Assembly (NCBI RefSeq): GCF_003337565.1
Contig: NZ_QPJL01000008.1
Location: forward strand, 1-64,000
DNA: 64,000 bases
Direction: 5' to 3'
From: Paracoccus lutimaris
GTDB taxonomy: Bacteria > Pseudomonadota > Alphaproteobacteria > Rhodobacterales > Rhodobacteraceae
This document shows positions 34,961 through 45,000 of the stretch, piece by piece (the first letter of the stretch is position 1; each line of letters opens with the position of its first letter). The position numbers and the translations under genes were made by a program. Under the pieces are notes generated by a model. The model saw only the letters and a list, made by a program, of their open reading frames with translations, had not been told where the DNA came from and made no database searches.

Positions 34961-35237
34961 AGTTCGGGCATCCGTTTCCGAACCGGTCTCCGCCTCCGGG
35001 CACCATGCCTCCGAGTGTCCTGTCGTCGCGAGTGGCGATGATCGAGACCAGATCGGCTTTGGCGATTCGTCCCTCGCGAGGGGGGATTTCCCTTGCGGGA
35101 CGCCCACCGGTATGTCGCCGCCGATCACCATGGGGTTATTGGATGGTTGCAACCCCTGCTTCTGGACGGCCGCGTACGGATGCCAACAGCGATATCGGCC
35201 GGCTTCGTGGCCTCACAGGCGGCGATGCGCCTTGATC
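34961..35237. other. Decayed or non-coding region after the integrase remnant
   Basis: Between the integrase remnant and the end of the LysR gene. Frames on both strands are short and show no recognisable family. It may be residue of a deleted mobile element. Confidence 0.4.
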
Positions 35238-36191
35238 TTATTTCAAGCCGGGATGCCTGACCTGGGCGGCAGGGGCCGCATTCCGGTCCGGCAGAAGAAG
35301 CACGTCCGAATGCCGCGCGATCTCGTCGCTGAAGAATGCGATCACCTTGCGTTCGCGCTGCATCTGGCGGGCATCGGAATGGCAGGTCAGCCAATAGGTC
35401 CGCCGCAGGCAGAGCTGATCGGCGAGGACCGGAACCAGGTCATCGCAATCCCTGGCCAGATAGCAGGGCAGGACGCACAGTCCCAAGCCCCGCCGCGTGG
35501 CGGTCAACTGGCTGAAGATGCTGGAGCTCTTGAATGTCGGCCGCAATGCGGGATGAATCTCGTCCAGATAGTCGAGGCCGGACGCGAAAAGCATTTCCTC
35601 GATATAGCCGACAAAGCGCTGGCTCAGCAGATCCTCGCGGCTTCTGATCGGCGGCATTCCCGCGAGAAAGTCCCGCGCGGCATAGATGCAAAGGTTGTAG
35701 TCGGCCAGATGCTCCGATCGATAAGCGCCACGCGTGACGGAATCCAGGGTGATGGTCAGGTCGGCCTCGCGCCGCGACAGCGACAAGACCTGCGTGAGCG
35801 TGATGAGCTCAAGCGAAAGAGCCGGAAAACGCGCGGCAAAAGCCTTGAGCATGCGGTCGGTGAAAAAGCTCGCGAACCCCTCGGGCACCGCCACCCGAAA
35901 GCTGCCGGTCAGACCTCGCCCAGGCGCCTCGCCCGGAGAGATGCCTGCCGAAGCCTCCTCCATGTGCCGGGCGGTCTCGACCAGGCGGCGTCCACTCGCC
36001 GTCAGCTTGTAACCCTTTGAACTGCGCTCGAATAATCGTTGGCGAAGGGCGTTCTCCAGCCGCTCGACACGTCGTGCCACGGTCACATGCGACGAACCCA
36101 GCTGCCGGGCGGCCATGGTCAGCTGCCCGCTGCGCGCCAAAGCCAGAAAGAACGGGATGTCATCCCAATTGAACTGCGCCATGCTGTTCAT
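35238..36191 (-). CDS. LysR-family transcriptional regulator
   Basis: A 317-residue LysR-type regulator. The N-terminal winged helix-turn-helix reads FFLALARSGQLTMAARQLG then SHVTVARRVERLE. The C-terminal domain is a periplasmic-binding-type sensor with SFRVAVPEGFASFF. An ATG at 36182 is an alternative start. It is divergent from the GMC oxidoreductase gene, the usual arrangement for a regulator and its target. The effector is unknown. Confidence 0.9.
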   Translation of the reverse strand: MNSMAQFNWDDIPFFLALARSGQLTMAARQLGSSHVTVARRVERLENALRQRLFERSSKGYKLTASGRRLVETARHMEEASAGISPGEAPGRGLTGSFRVAVPEGFASFFTDRMLKAFAARFPALSLELITLTQVLSLSRREADLTITLDSVTRGAYRSEHLADYNLCIYAARDFLAGMPPIRSREDLLSQRFVGYIEEMLFASGLDYLDEIHPALRPTFKSSSIFSQLTATRRGLGLCVLPCYLARDCDDLVPVLADQLCLRRTYWLTCHSDARQMQRERKVIAFFSDEIARHSDVLLLPDRNAAPAAQVRHPGLK

Positions 36192-36196
36192 TTTCG

Positions 36197-36210
36197 TTCA
36201 CGTGATGTGA
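36197..36210. promoter_or_regulatory. Candidate LysR-binding dyad
   Basis: TTCACGTGATGTGA lies just upstream of the LysR start in the 189-base divergent region and includes the palindrome TCACGTGA. It is a weak T-N11-A-like site. Confidence 0.3.
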
Positions 36211-36380
36211 GAAATCAATCACGGCTGCCAGCTTGTATGCATAAGCCGATTTCGGCATCATTGGTTTGCGGGCGGGGTAAGAGACCTGCACAGCTATCGA
36301 AAATGCAACGTTCCGGATGCGGTCAGGCCACCTGCTTGAGCGGCTGCCGCATGTTGCCTCAGATATTGAAAGCACGCCAG

Positions 36381-37979
36381 ATGGAAAGCTACGACTATAT
36401 CGTTATCGGGGCGGGCAGCGCGGGCTGCGTTCTCGCCAACCGCCTTTCGGCGGATCCCAAGGTTCGTGTTCTGCTGCTCGAGGCCGGCGGACGGGACAAT
36501 TATGCCTGGATACACATCCCTGTCGGTTATCTTTACTGCATCGGGAATCCGCGCACCGACTGGGGTTTCCGGACCGAAGAAGAGCGCGGGCTGAACGGAC
36601 GTTCGCTGCTTTATCCGCGGGGGCGGGTCCTGGGCGGCTGTTCCTCGATCAACGGCATGATCTATATGCGTGGCCAGGCGCAGGATTACGATAACTGGCG
36701 GCAGGCCGGCTGCACGGGCTGGGGCTGGGATGACGTGCTGCCGCTTTTCCGCGCGCAGGAGGACTATCACCTCGGCGGCAGCGAGATGCACGGCGCGGGC
36801 GGCGAATGGCGGGTCGAGAAGGCGCGGCTGCATTGGGATGTGCTTGATGCCTTCCGCGACGCGGCGCTTGAGTTCGGCGTCCCGCGCAATGACGATTTCA
36901 ACCGGGGCAACAACGAAGGCGCCGGTTATTTCGAGGTCAACCAGCGCAGCGGCATTCGCTGGAACACGTCCAAGGCCTTCTTGCGGCCGGCGAAGAACCG
37001 GCCCAACCTTCGCGTCATGACCGGTGCCCAGGCCGAGAGCCTGGTGATCGAAGAGGGCGAAGTCCGCGGGGTGGTCTTTCACCACGAGAACCAGCGCAAG
37101 GAGGTACGCGCCATGCGCGAGACCATTCTTGCCGCCGGAGCTGTCGGCTCGCCCCAACTCCTGGAGCTTTCGGGGGTCGGGCGCGGCGATGTGCTTCACG
37201 CGGCCGGCATTGCGCCCCGGGTCGAGGTGGCGGGGGTCGGCGAGAACCTTCAGGACCACCTGCAGCTGCGCCTGATCTACAAGGTTCACGGCGTGCCGAC
37301 CTTGAATGAAAAGGCCTCGAGCCTGATCGGCAAGGCGATGATCGGCATGGAATATCTGCTTAAACGCTCGGGTCCGATGGCCATGGCGCCCAGCCAGCTC
37401 GGCATCTTCAGCCGCTCGGGACCGGACAAGGCCACGGCGGATCTTGAATGGCATGTCCAGCCGGTCAGCCTCGACAAGTTCGGCGATGCGGTTCACCCCT
37501 TTCCCGCCATCACGGCCAGCGTCTGCAATCTGCGGCCCGAAAGCCGTGGTTCGATCCATGTGAAGCGCGCCGATTTCCGGACCGCGCCCGCGATCCGGCC
37601 GAACTATCTTTCGACCGAGGGTGACCGCGAGGTTGCCGCACGGTCGATCCGGTTGACGCGGCAGATCGCCGCGCAGCCCGCCTTCGCGAAGTTTCGCCCC
37701 GAGGAATACCGGCCCGGCAACGCCTTCGAAAGCCGCGACGATCTGGTCCGTGCGGCGGGCGACATCGGCACCACGATCTTTCACCCGGTCGGCACCTGCC
37801 GGATGGGAAGCGACGAAGGCGCGGTCGTCGATACGCGCTTGCGCATGCGCGCGCTGGGTCGCCTTCGGATCGCCGATGCCTCGGTCATGCCGACGATCGT
37901 CAGCGGCAACACGAACTCGCCGACGCTGATGATCGCCGAAAAGGCGGCCAGGATGATCCTTGAGGATGCAAAGGCCTAG
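36381..37979 (+). CDS. GMC-family FAD-dependent oxidoreductase (choline dehydrogenase-like)
   Basis: A 532-residue flavoenzyme oxidising an alcohol. The N-terminal FAD site DYIVIGAGSAGCVLANRLS, the family signature RGRVLGGCSSINGMIYMRG and GAVGSPQLLELSGVG are present. The C-terminal catalytic pair lies in FHPVGTCRMG (His) and SGNTNSPTLMIAE (Asn). It resembles choline and long-chain alcohol dehydrogenases; the substrate is not fixed by sequence. I use the ATG at 36381; a start at 36351 would add ten residues. It is probably controlled by the divergent LysR. Confidence 0.92.
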   Translation: MESYDYIVIGAGSAGCVLANRLSADPKVRVLLLEAGGRDNYAWIHIPVGYLYCIGNPRTDWGFRTEEERGLNGRSLLYPRGRVLGGCSSINGMIYMRGQAQDYDNWRQAGCTGWGWDDVLPLFRAQEDYHLGGSEMHGAGGEWRVEKARLHWDVLDAFRDAALEFGVPRNDDFNRGNNEGAGYFEVNQRSGIRWNTSKAFLRPAKNRPNLRVMTGAQAESLVIEEGEVRGVVFHHENQRKEVRAMRETILAAGAVGSPQLLELSGVGRGDVLHAAGIAPRVEVAGVGENLQDHLQLRLIYKVHGVPTLNEKASSLIGKAMIGMEYLLKRSGPMAMAPSQLGIFSRSGPDKATADLEWHVQPVSLDKFGDAVHPFPAITASVCNLRPESRGSIHVKRADFRTAPAIRPNYLSTEGDREVAARSIRLTRQIAAQPAFAKFRPEEYRPGNAFESRDDLVRAAGDIGTTIFHPVGTCRMGSDEGAVVDTRLRMRALGRLRIADASVMPTIVSGNTNSPTLMIAEKAARMILEDAKA

Positions 37980-38208
37980 ACCTTCGCCATCGGCCGGCAT
38001 GGGTCGGCTGACGGCATCGGTCGTTCGGGCGCTTCGGCAAGAAAGAAAAAAGCACGGCAAGCATCGCGCGCCATGACGTCGTCGCACGGCACAGCGGGGC
38101 CGGCGGCGGCATCGCCGCGCGCAAGCCTGCTCTGCCAGAGATGATCATCGAGCGGCGGGCGCCGCGGTGGCCGGGACGATGTGTTCCGATCTGACCGGCA
38201 CGCCGATC

Positions 38209-39009
38209 CTAGCGGCCCAGCCGGTTTTGCACCGGCAGGATGATCCGCAGCGCGCCGCGCATCATGGCGTGCAGCGCCAGCCGGAACCCGCCGCTGAGCC
38301 GGTTCAGCGCCGGAAGGCGCTGATAGATCCCCTGCATGGCGATCGAAGCCAGGACATTGGCGCAGACCTGCGCCTTCTGCGCGCTGAACTCTGGTCTGAA
38401 AACATCGAGAACCAGAACGTAGCGCATTGCATCGCTGCGATTCCACGCAAAATGCGTCTTGGCATCCAGAAACAGCAATGCCTGGCCCTCGGTCCAGGCG
38501 CGGGCCTCGTCGCCCACCTGAAAGCCGCAATCGGGCAGGCCGGCGGGCACGATCAGCGGCAGGTGGATGCGGATCACCGCGTTGGTGTCACCCTGATGCG
38601 GATTGATGTTCGATCCCGGCGCCAAGGCATTGAGCGAGGCGCTGGTCACCTGGGGCAGGCGCGACAGGACTGCCATTGTCTGCGGGCAGGCGCGGATATT
38701 GCCATGCATTCGCCAGCTCCAGAAAAGCAGGCCCATGGTGCGCCAGGATTTCGGCGGAAACGCCATGGCATGGTTGAAATAGACGCCGAGCCGGCTGCCA
38801 TCGCGCCGCGCCAGCGCCAGCAGCTCGTCGCGGATGGTCGTCCAGTCCCGCTCCAGCTCCCGCACCCAGGGAAAATCCTCGCGTTCGAACCAGCCAGGCT
38901 CTGGTCCATTGTAGCGCCCGCCAAAGGCCGAGTACCAAAGCGCACCGGCGGGCGGCGGCGCATCGCCGGTGCGCAGGCTGGGGGCGGGGGCGGCGGCGGG
39001 ACGAGTCAT
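38209..39009 (-). CDS. Aspartyl/asparaginyl beta-hydroxylase family protein
   Basis: An Fe(II)/2-oxoglutarate oxygenase, 266 residues, last gene of the giant operon. The jelly-roll core has the HxG-type iron motif in NPHQGDTNAVIRIHLPL (His about 137). The second iron His is in HFAWN (about 187) and a 2-oxoglutarate-binding Arg in RYVLVLDVFRPE. Family members hydroxylate Asp or Asn side chains of proteins or amino acids in lipopeptide biosynthesis. Its start overlaps the PKS stop by four bases. The substrate may be one of the giant proteins or a PKS product; both are guesses. The last 50 residues are basic and amphipathic. Confidence 0.85.
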   Translation of the reverse strand: MTRPAAAPAPSLRTGDAPPPAGALWYSAFGGRYNGPEPGWFEREDFPWVRELERDWTTIRDELLALARRDGSRLGVYFNHAMAFPPKSWRTMGLLFWSWRMHGNIRACPQTMAVLSRLPQVTSASLNALAPGSNINPHQGDTNAVIRIHLPLIVPAGLPDCGFQVGDEARAWTEGQALLFLDAKTHFAWNRSDAMRYVLVLDVFRPEFSAQKAQVCANVLASIAMQGIYQRLPALNRLSGGFRLALHAMMRGALRIILPVQNRLGR

Positions 39010-42000
39010 CTGGACGGCTCCTTGTCCGAAAGGTCGCGGATGGCGGCGGCGAGCGTGGCGAAAAAGCCCTGCGGATCGGTGCGGAACGGCATGTGCCCGC
39101 CCGCCAGCAGCGTCAGCGAGAAGCGGTCTTGTACATGCGCCTGCCAGCCGATCAGGCTGTCGGGTGGCGCCAGCGCATCGTCGCGACCGCCGATCACCAG
39201 AACCGGAACCGCCAGCGCTGGGCCGCTGACGGGCCCGGCATCCGCCATCAACGCCAGGTCATGGCGCAACCCGGGCAGCAACCGCCCCCACGCGGCCGAG
39301 TCCGCGGCGTCGCCATGCCAGTCGCGGGCGTGTCGCGCCAATGCGTCGGCATCCTGCCCGTCCAGCGGCGCGCCGCCCGGGGCTGGCGGTTGCGGCCCCA
39401 GACAGGACAGGACCAGCAGTCGCGGCCGCGCGGTCCCGGGCAGCTTGCGCGCCGTCTCAAAGGCCAGCCGCGCGCCGAAACTGTGCCCGTAGATCACCTC
39501 CGAGCCGCCGGTCCGGGCGATCTCTCGCGCCAGATCCTCGGCCAAGGCCTCGATCGACGGTGCCGCGGGCTCACGATAGCGGGTGCCGCGTCCGGGCAGT
39601 TCGGCGCAGCGCAGCGTGACACCCGGAACCCGCCAGTCCGCAAAGACGGCGGCCGAGGCCCCGGCGAAGGGCAGGCAGATCATCGAGACCCCCGCCGGCC
39701 GTGCGGCAAGCGCCGGGGTGGCATCACCACGCCCGGTCGGGGCGGGTGGCCCTTCGGTGTCCTGCTCGGTCATTCGCGACAACCCCGCCAGCACGAAATC
39801 CGTGACATCGGCGATGGTCGGATGCGTATAGGCCAGCGTCGGCGGCAGGCTCACCCCAGTCTGCGCCTCCAGCCGCAAGGCGAAGCTGATCGCGGTCAGG
39901 CTGTCGATGCCCAGAAGGTTGAACGGTTCCTCCTCCGAGATCTCGCGTCCGGGCGACAGATAGACCAGCGCCGCCAGCTCGCGCCGGATCGCCGCGACAA
40001 GCCGCTTGCGGGCCGCCTGTTCGGGCAGGCCGCGCAGCTCGGCCGCAAGATGGCGTGCGGCGGTCGCGCTGCCGCGCCCGGCCTCGGCCGCGCGGCGAAG
40101 GGGGGCGAAAAGCCCCGGCCAGAGGCTGTAATCCGCGAATGCGCCGAAGCGCTGCCAGTCCAGCCGGGCAATGACCTGCACGGCGTCAGGCGCGGTCAGG
40201 GCCTGTTCCAGCGCTGCCAGCGCGTCGCCGGGCGGGATCAGCGGCAGGCCAAGTGCGGTGACGACCTCGGTCTCGCGGGGGCGCGCGCTCATGCCGACCT
40301 CGGCCCATGGCCCCCAATTGACAGAGGTGCCGACAAGGCCCTGCGCCCGGCGCATTTCGACCAGCGCATCGGCAAAGCGGTTGGCGGCGGCATAATGCGC
40401 CAGCTCGACCGAGCCCCAAAGCGCCGAGACCGACGAGCAGATCACGAAGAGATCGAGTTGCAGGTCGCGCGTCGCCTCATGCAGGACAAGCGCCGCGCCC
40501 GCCTTGAGACGCATGGTTTCCAGCATGCGCTCGGGCGGGGTGTCGGCGATCCGGCCCAGCCAGTTCTGCCCGGCGGCATGGACGATCCCGCGCAGCGGAC
40601 GGGTGTCGGCGCGCAATGCCTGAAGGCAGCGCCGCAGCGCCGGGGCATCGCCGGTATCGCAGGAAATCAGCGCCACCTCGGCGCCGGCCGCCTCGATCCG
40701 GGCGATGCGCGCGGCATGGGTGGCGCGGGCGCCGGCGTCGGCGCTGCGGCTCATCAGCACGACGCGGCCCGCGCCCCGCCGCGCCAGCCAGACGGCGATC
40801 TCGAGGCCAAGCCCGCCCAGACCGCCCGTCACCAGATAGCTGCCATGGCGGTCGAGCGTCGGCGGGACCCCGGGCAATCCATCGGCGGGGGTCAGTTCGG
40901 GTGCATGGGGCAGGCCGGCGCGCAAGGCCACCATGCCCGGCAGGTCAGGAAGGTCCAGCGCATCCAGAATCTGTGCCGCCCCGGTGTCGCTTTCCAGATC
41001 CAGCATCCCGCCGCGCAGGTCGGGATGCTCCAGAAACAGTGTCGCGCCAAAGCCCCAGAGCGCGGCCTGCGCAGGTTCCGGCGCGGCATCGGGCGCGGTC
41101 TGCACCCCGGCGCGGGTCAGTACGTACATCTGCCCGGTCAGCCCGGCGCCGCGCAATGCCTGTACCAGCGTGGTCAGAAGGCCGATCCCGTCGCGATGCT
41201 GCTGCGCCTCGTCCTGTTCGGGCGAAAGCGTGGTGGTGATGTCCAGCGCTGCGGGCACCAGCACGCTCCAGCGGGTCGCCCCGCCGGGGATGCGCCGGGC
41301 CAGCACGTCGATCAGCGCCCTGGTCATGGCTTCCGGTTCTGGCCGGTCCGGCAAGGCGACGCGGAGCAGGCCCCGCATGTCGCCGCGCTGAACGGTCCAG
41401 GGCTTGGCCCCCCCGGCGCGGCCAAGATGGATCACCCGGCGCCCGCGCGCGCAAAGCTGCCGTGCCAGCGCCTCGGCCAGACCGTTCCCGTCGCCGACGA
41501 TCAGCCAGTTGCGCGACGCGTCCGCGCTCAGCGGGCGATGCGTGCCCCCGGGATCGGCGGGCGCCTGCCAGAGCGGCCAGCGCAGCACGGAATGCAGCGG
41601 GGTTTCCTCGGCCGTCCCGGGCCGGGACAGATCCATGTCGAACCAATAGCGGCGGCGCTCGAACGGGTGGCCGGGCACGTCCTCGGCCCGTGCGGCCGGG
41701 TCCGTGGGCAGGTTGAGCCCGGCCCAGTCCAGCGCCGCGCCATCGGCGAAAAGCGCGCCAGCGACACCAAGCAGCGCGGCCTCCTCGGTCGTATCGCCGC
41801 CGGGCAGGGCCGGCAGGCTGGCCAGGGCCGGCGTGCCTGGCAGGGCCGCGCGGGCCAGACCGGTCAGCACCTGACCCGGCCCGATCTCGACAAGATGGGT
41901 GCAGCCGGCCTGCTGCAGGGCGGTCAGGGCGGCGGCAAAGCGCACCGGCTGGCGCGCATGCTGCCGCCAATGCCGCGCGTCCGGCGCCCCGGTCAGCGCC

Positions 42001-45000
42001 GCCCCGGTCAGCGTCGAGATGACCAGCGCCTGCGGCGCGGATGCGGGGATCTCGGCGAGGGCGCGTTCCAGCGGGTCAAGGATCGGGTCCAGCACCGCCG
42101 AGTGGAAGGCGACCGGCGTGGCCAGCCGGCGCGCCGCAACCCGGTCCTGCGACAGGCGGTCAAGCGCCCGGGCAAGGCTGTCCTCGGGGCCGGCGAGACT
42201 GCTGGCGGCGGGGCCGTTTTCGGCCGCGACCGTCAGGCCGGGCAGGTTCCAGTCCTTCAGCCTTGCGCGGAGCGCCTCGGCGGGCAGTGCCACGCCCGCC
42301 ATCGCGCCGGGGCTGGGCAGCCCGGCCATCAGCCGACCGCGCCGCAGCGCCAGGATCATGGCGCCGTCAAGGTCCAGGGCACCCGCCGACAGGCAGGCCG
42401 CGATCTCGCCCAGACTGTGGCCGGCCATGGCCACGGGCACCACGCCAAGGCTGCGCCAGAGCCGGTCAAGCGCGTGGGACAGCGCGATCAACGCCGGCTG
42501 GGCAAGATCGGTCCGTCCAAGCAGCGCGCCGTCGCCGAACAGGATATCCGTCAGCCCGGGCAGCGAGGGGTCGGCGCGGGCCAAGGCCTCGGCCGATGCC
42601 CGCAGCGCCTCGGCAAAGACCGGGAAGCGGCGCGCGAGCCCGGTGCCCTGGCCGGCCAGATGCGCGCCTTGACCGGTGAAGAGAAACCCCGGGCGAAGCT
42701 CGGAGATCGCGCCGCTGCCGGTCGAGAGGCCGGCGTCAAGCGCCTGCGCCGCGCCGGGCAGGTCGCGGGCCAGCACGAAACCGCGCCGGGGGAAATGCGA
42801 CCGGTGCCGGCTGAGCGTGCGGGCCAGCGGCGCCAGCGGGCCGGGGGTGCAGCTGCGGGCATAGCGGGCCAGATCGCGGGTCAGGCCCGCCAGCGCCCGA
42901 TCGCTCCGGGCCGAGACCGGCAGCAGCCGCAATGGCGCGTCGGTCGTCGTCTGGGGCGCTACGGGGGCGGCTTCAGCCGCTTCCAGGATCACATGCGCCA
43001 ATGCGCCGCCAAAGCCAAAGGAACTGACCGCGGCGCAAAGCGGCACGCCAGCCGCCGGGCGCAGCGCTTCGGGTTGGACCGGGATGCGCAGGCGGCTTGC
43101 GCGCAGGTCGATGGTGCCGGGCAGCTCGTGAAAGTGCAGTTGCGGCGGCGCCATCCGGTGACGCAATACCTGCACGGTCTTGATCAGGCTGGCGATGCCC
43201 GCCGCGGCCTCCAGATGCCCGGCGCTGGCCTTCACCGACCCCAGCCGACATGCGGGACCGGCGGCCACGCCATAAGTGCGGCGCAGCACCTCCAGCTCTG
43301 CCGGGTCGCCGAGGGCGGTGCCAGTGCCATGCGCCTCGACAAAGTTCACGCGCCCCGGGTCAAGCCGGGCCCGGTCCAGCGCCTGACGGATCAGCGCCTC
43401 TTGCGCCTCGGGATTGGGCGCGGTGATGCCCTTGCTGTGGCCGTCCTGCGCGGCAGAGGTGGCGCGGATCAGCGCCAGAATCCGATCCCCGTCGGCACGC
43501 GCGCGCTGGAGTCGCTTCAGCACGACGAAGCCGCAGCCCTCAGAGCGGACATAGCCATCGGCGCGCGCATCAAAGACCTTGCAGGCGCCGTCGCTGGCCA
43601 GCATGCCGAACTGCGCCAGTGCCACCGTGGTGCCGGGCGACAGCATCAGGTTGACGCCGCCCACCAGCGCAGTCTCGCAATCGCCGCGCAAAAGCGCGCC
43701 GGCGGCGATGTGCAAGGCGGTCAGCGAGGACGAGCAGGCGGTATCCACCGCGATGCTGGGGCCGCGCAGGTCATGGGCAAAGCTGATCCGGTTGGCGGCG
43801 ATGCTTTGCGCCGTGCCCAGACCCGACCAGGCGGAGAATGCGCTGAGATCCGGGCGGGCGCGAATTTGCAGATGCGCATAATCGGTGGTCGAAATGCCCA
43901 GAAACACGCCCGTGGCGCTACCGCGCAGACTTTCGCGGGTCATGCCGGCATGTTCCAGCGCGCGCCAGGATACCTCCAGCGCCAGCCGTTGCTGCGGGTC
44001 CGTCTCGGCCGCCTCAGGGTCGGACAGGCCAAAGAAGGCCGCATCGAACAGATCGGCCCCGTCGATGAAGCCGCCGCGGCGGGTGTTCATGCGTCCCGGC
44101 GTGGCGGGGTTGTCGGCGTGATAGGCCTCGACATCCCAACGCGCGGCGGGAATGTCGGTGACAAGGTCGTCGCCGTCCAGCAGCCGCTGCCAGAAGGTTT
44201 CGGGATCGTCGGCGCCGGGAAACCGGCAGGCCATGCCGGTGATGGCAAGGCGGATATCGGATGATTGCAGCGCGTCCGGGGCGGGCGCCGTCCCCCGGGC
44301 ATCGGCAACCGGACGGGCCGGGGCCGGGGCGGGCACTTGCAGCCGGTCCGATTTCAGCAGCTCCGCGATCTCATTGTGGCGCAGCTTGCCGCTGGTGGTG
44401 CGGGGCAATGCGCCGGGGGGGACGAAGCTGATCCTTACGGGGGAGAGCGCGTGCCCCTCGGCCAGCGCCGCGATGACGTCGTTGCGCAGGGTCTCGGTTT
44501 CGGTGTGGGTGGCGCGAATTTCGGCGACCACGGCCACGCCCTCGCCCTCGGGGCTGCTCAGCGCGACGGCCGCCAGCGGCGCATGGGCCAGACGCGGCAG
44601 GCGGGCATGCAGCGTCGCCTCCAGATCCTCGGCGTGATGGGTGACGCCGCGAGACATGATCCGGTTGTCGCGCCGCCCGGTGACGCTCAGGCCCTGCGGC
44701 GTCATCCGTCCAAGGTCGCCGCTGCGCAGCCAATGCTGCCCGTCATGCTGGACAAAGGCGGCGGCGGTGCCTTCGGGATTGCCGTCATAGCCGCGCGCGA
44801 CCGAAGGGCCCGACAGCCAGATCTCGCCGGTCTCGCCCGGGGCAATGTCGGCGCCGCTTTCGGGATCGGCGATCCGCACGGTCATCGACGCGCCGGGCGT
44901 ATAGCGCACCACGCCGCCATGCCTGCCGGGAAAGCGGCGGCCGGCGGCAAAGACCGTGACCTCGGCCATGCCGTAGCAGGGCAGGAAGCCGTCGGTGCGC

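Noticed and set aside
39093..44264. A 1,723-codon open frame on the plus strand opposite the PKS
   Set aside because: It is the antisense of a gene with complete, ordered PKS motifs; its product is Gln/Arg/Gly-rich with no motif, a typical artefact of high GC3.
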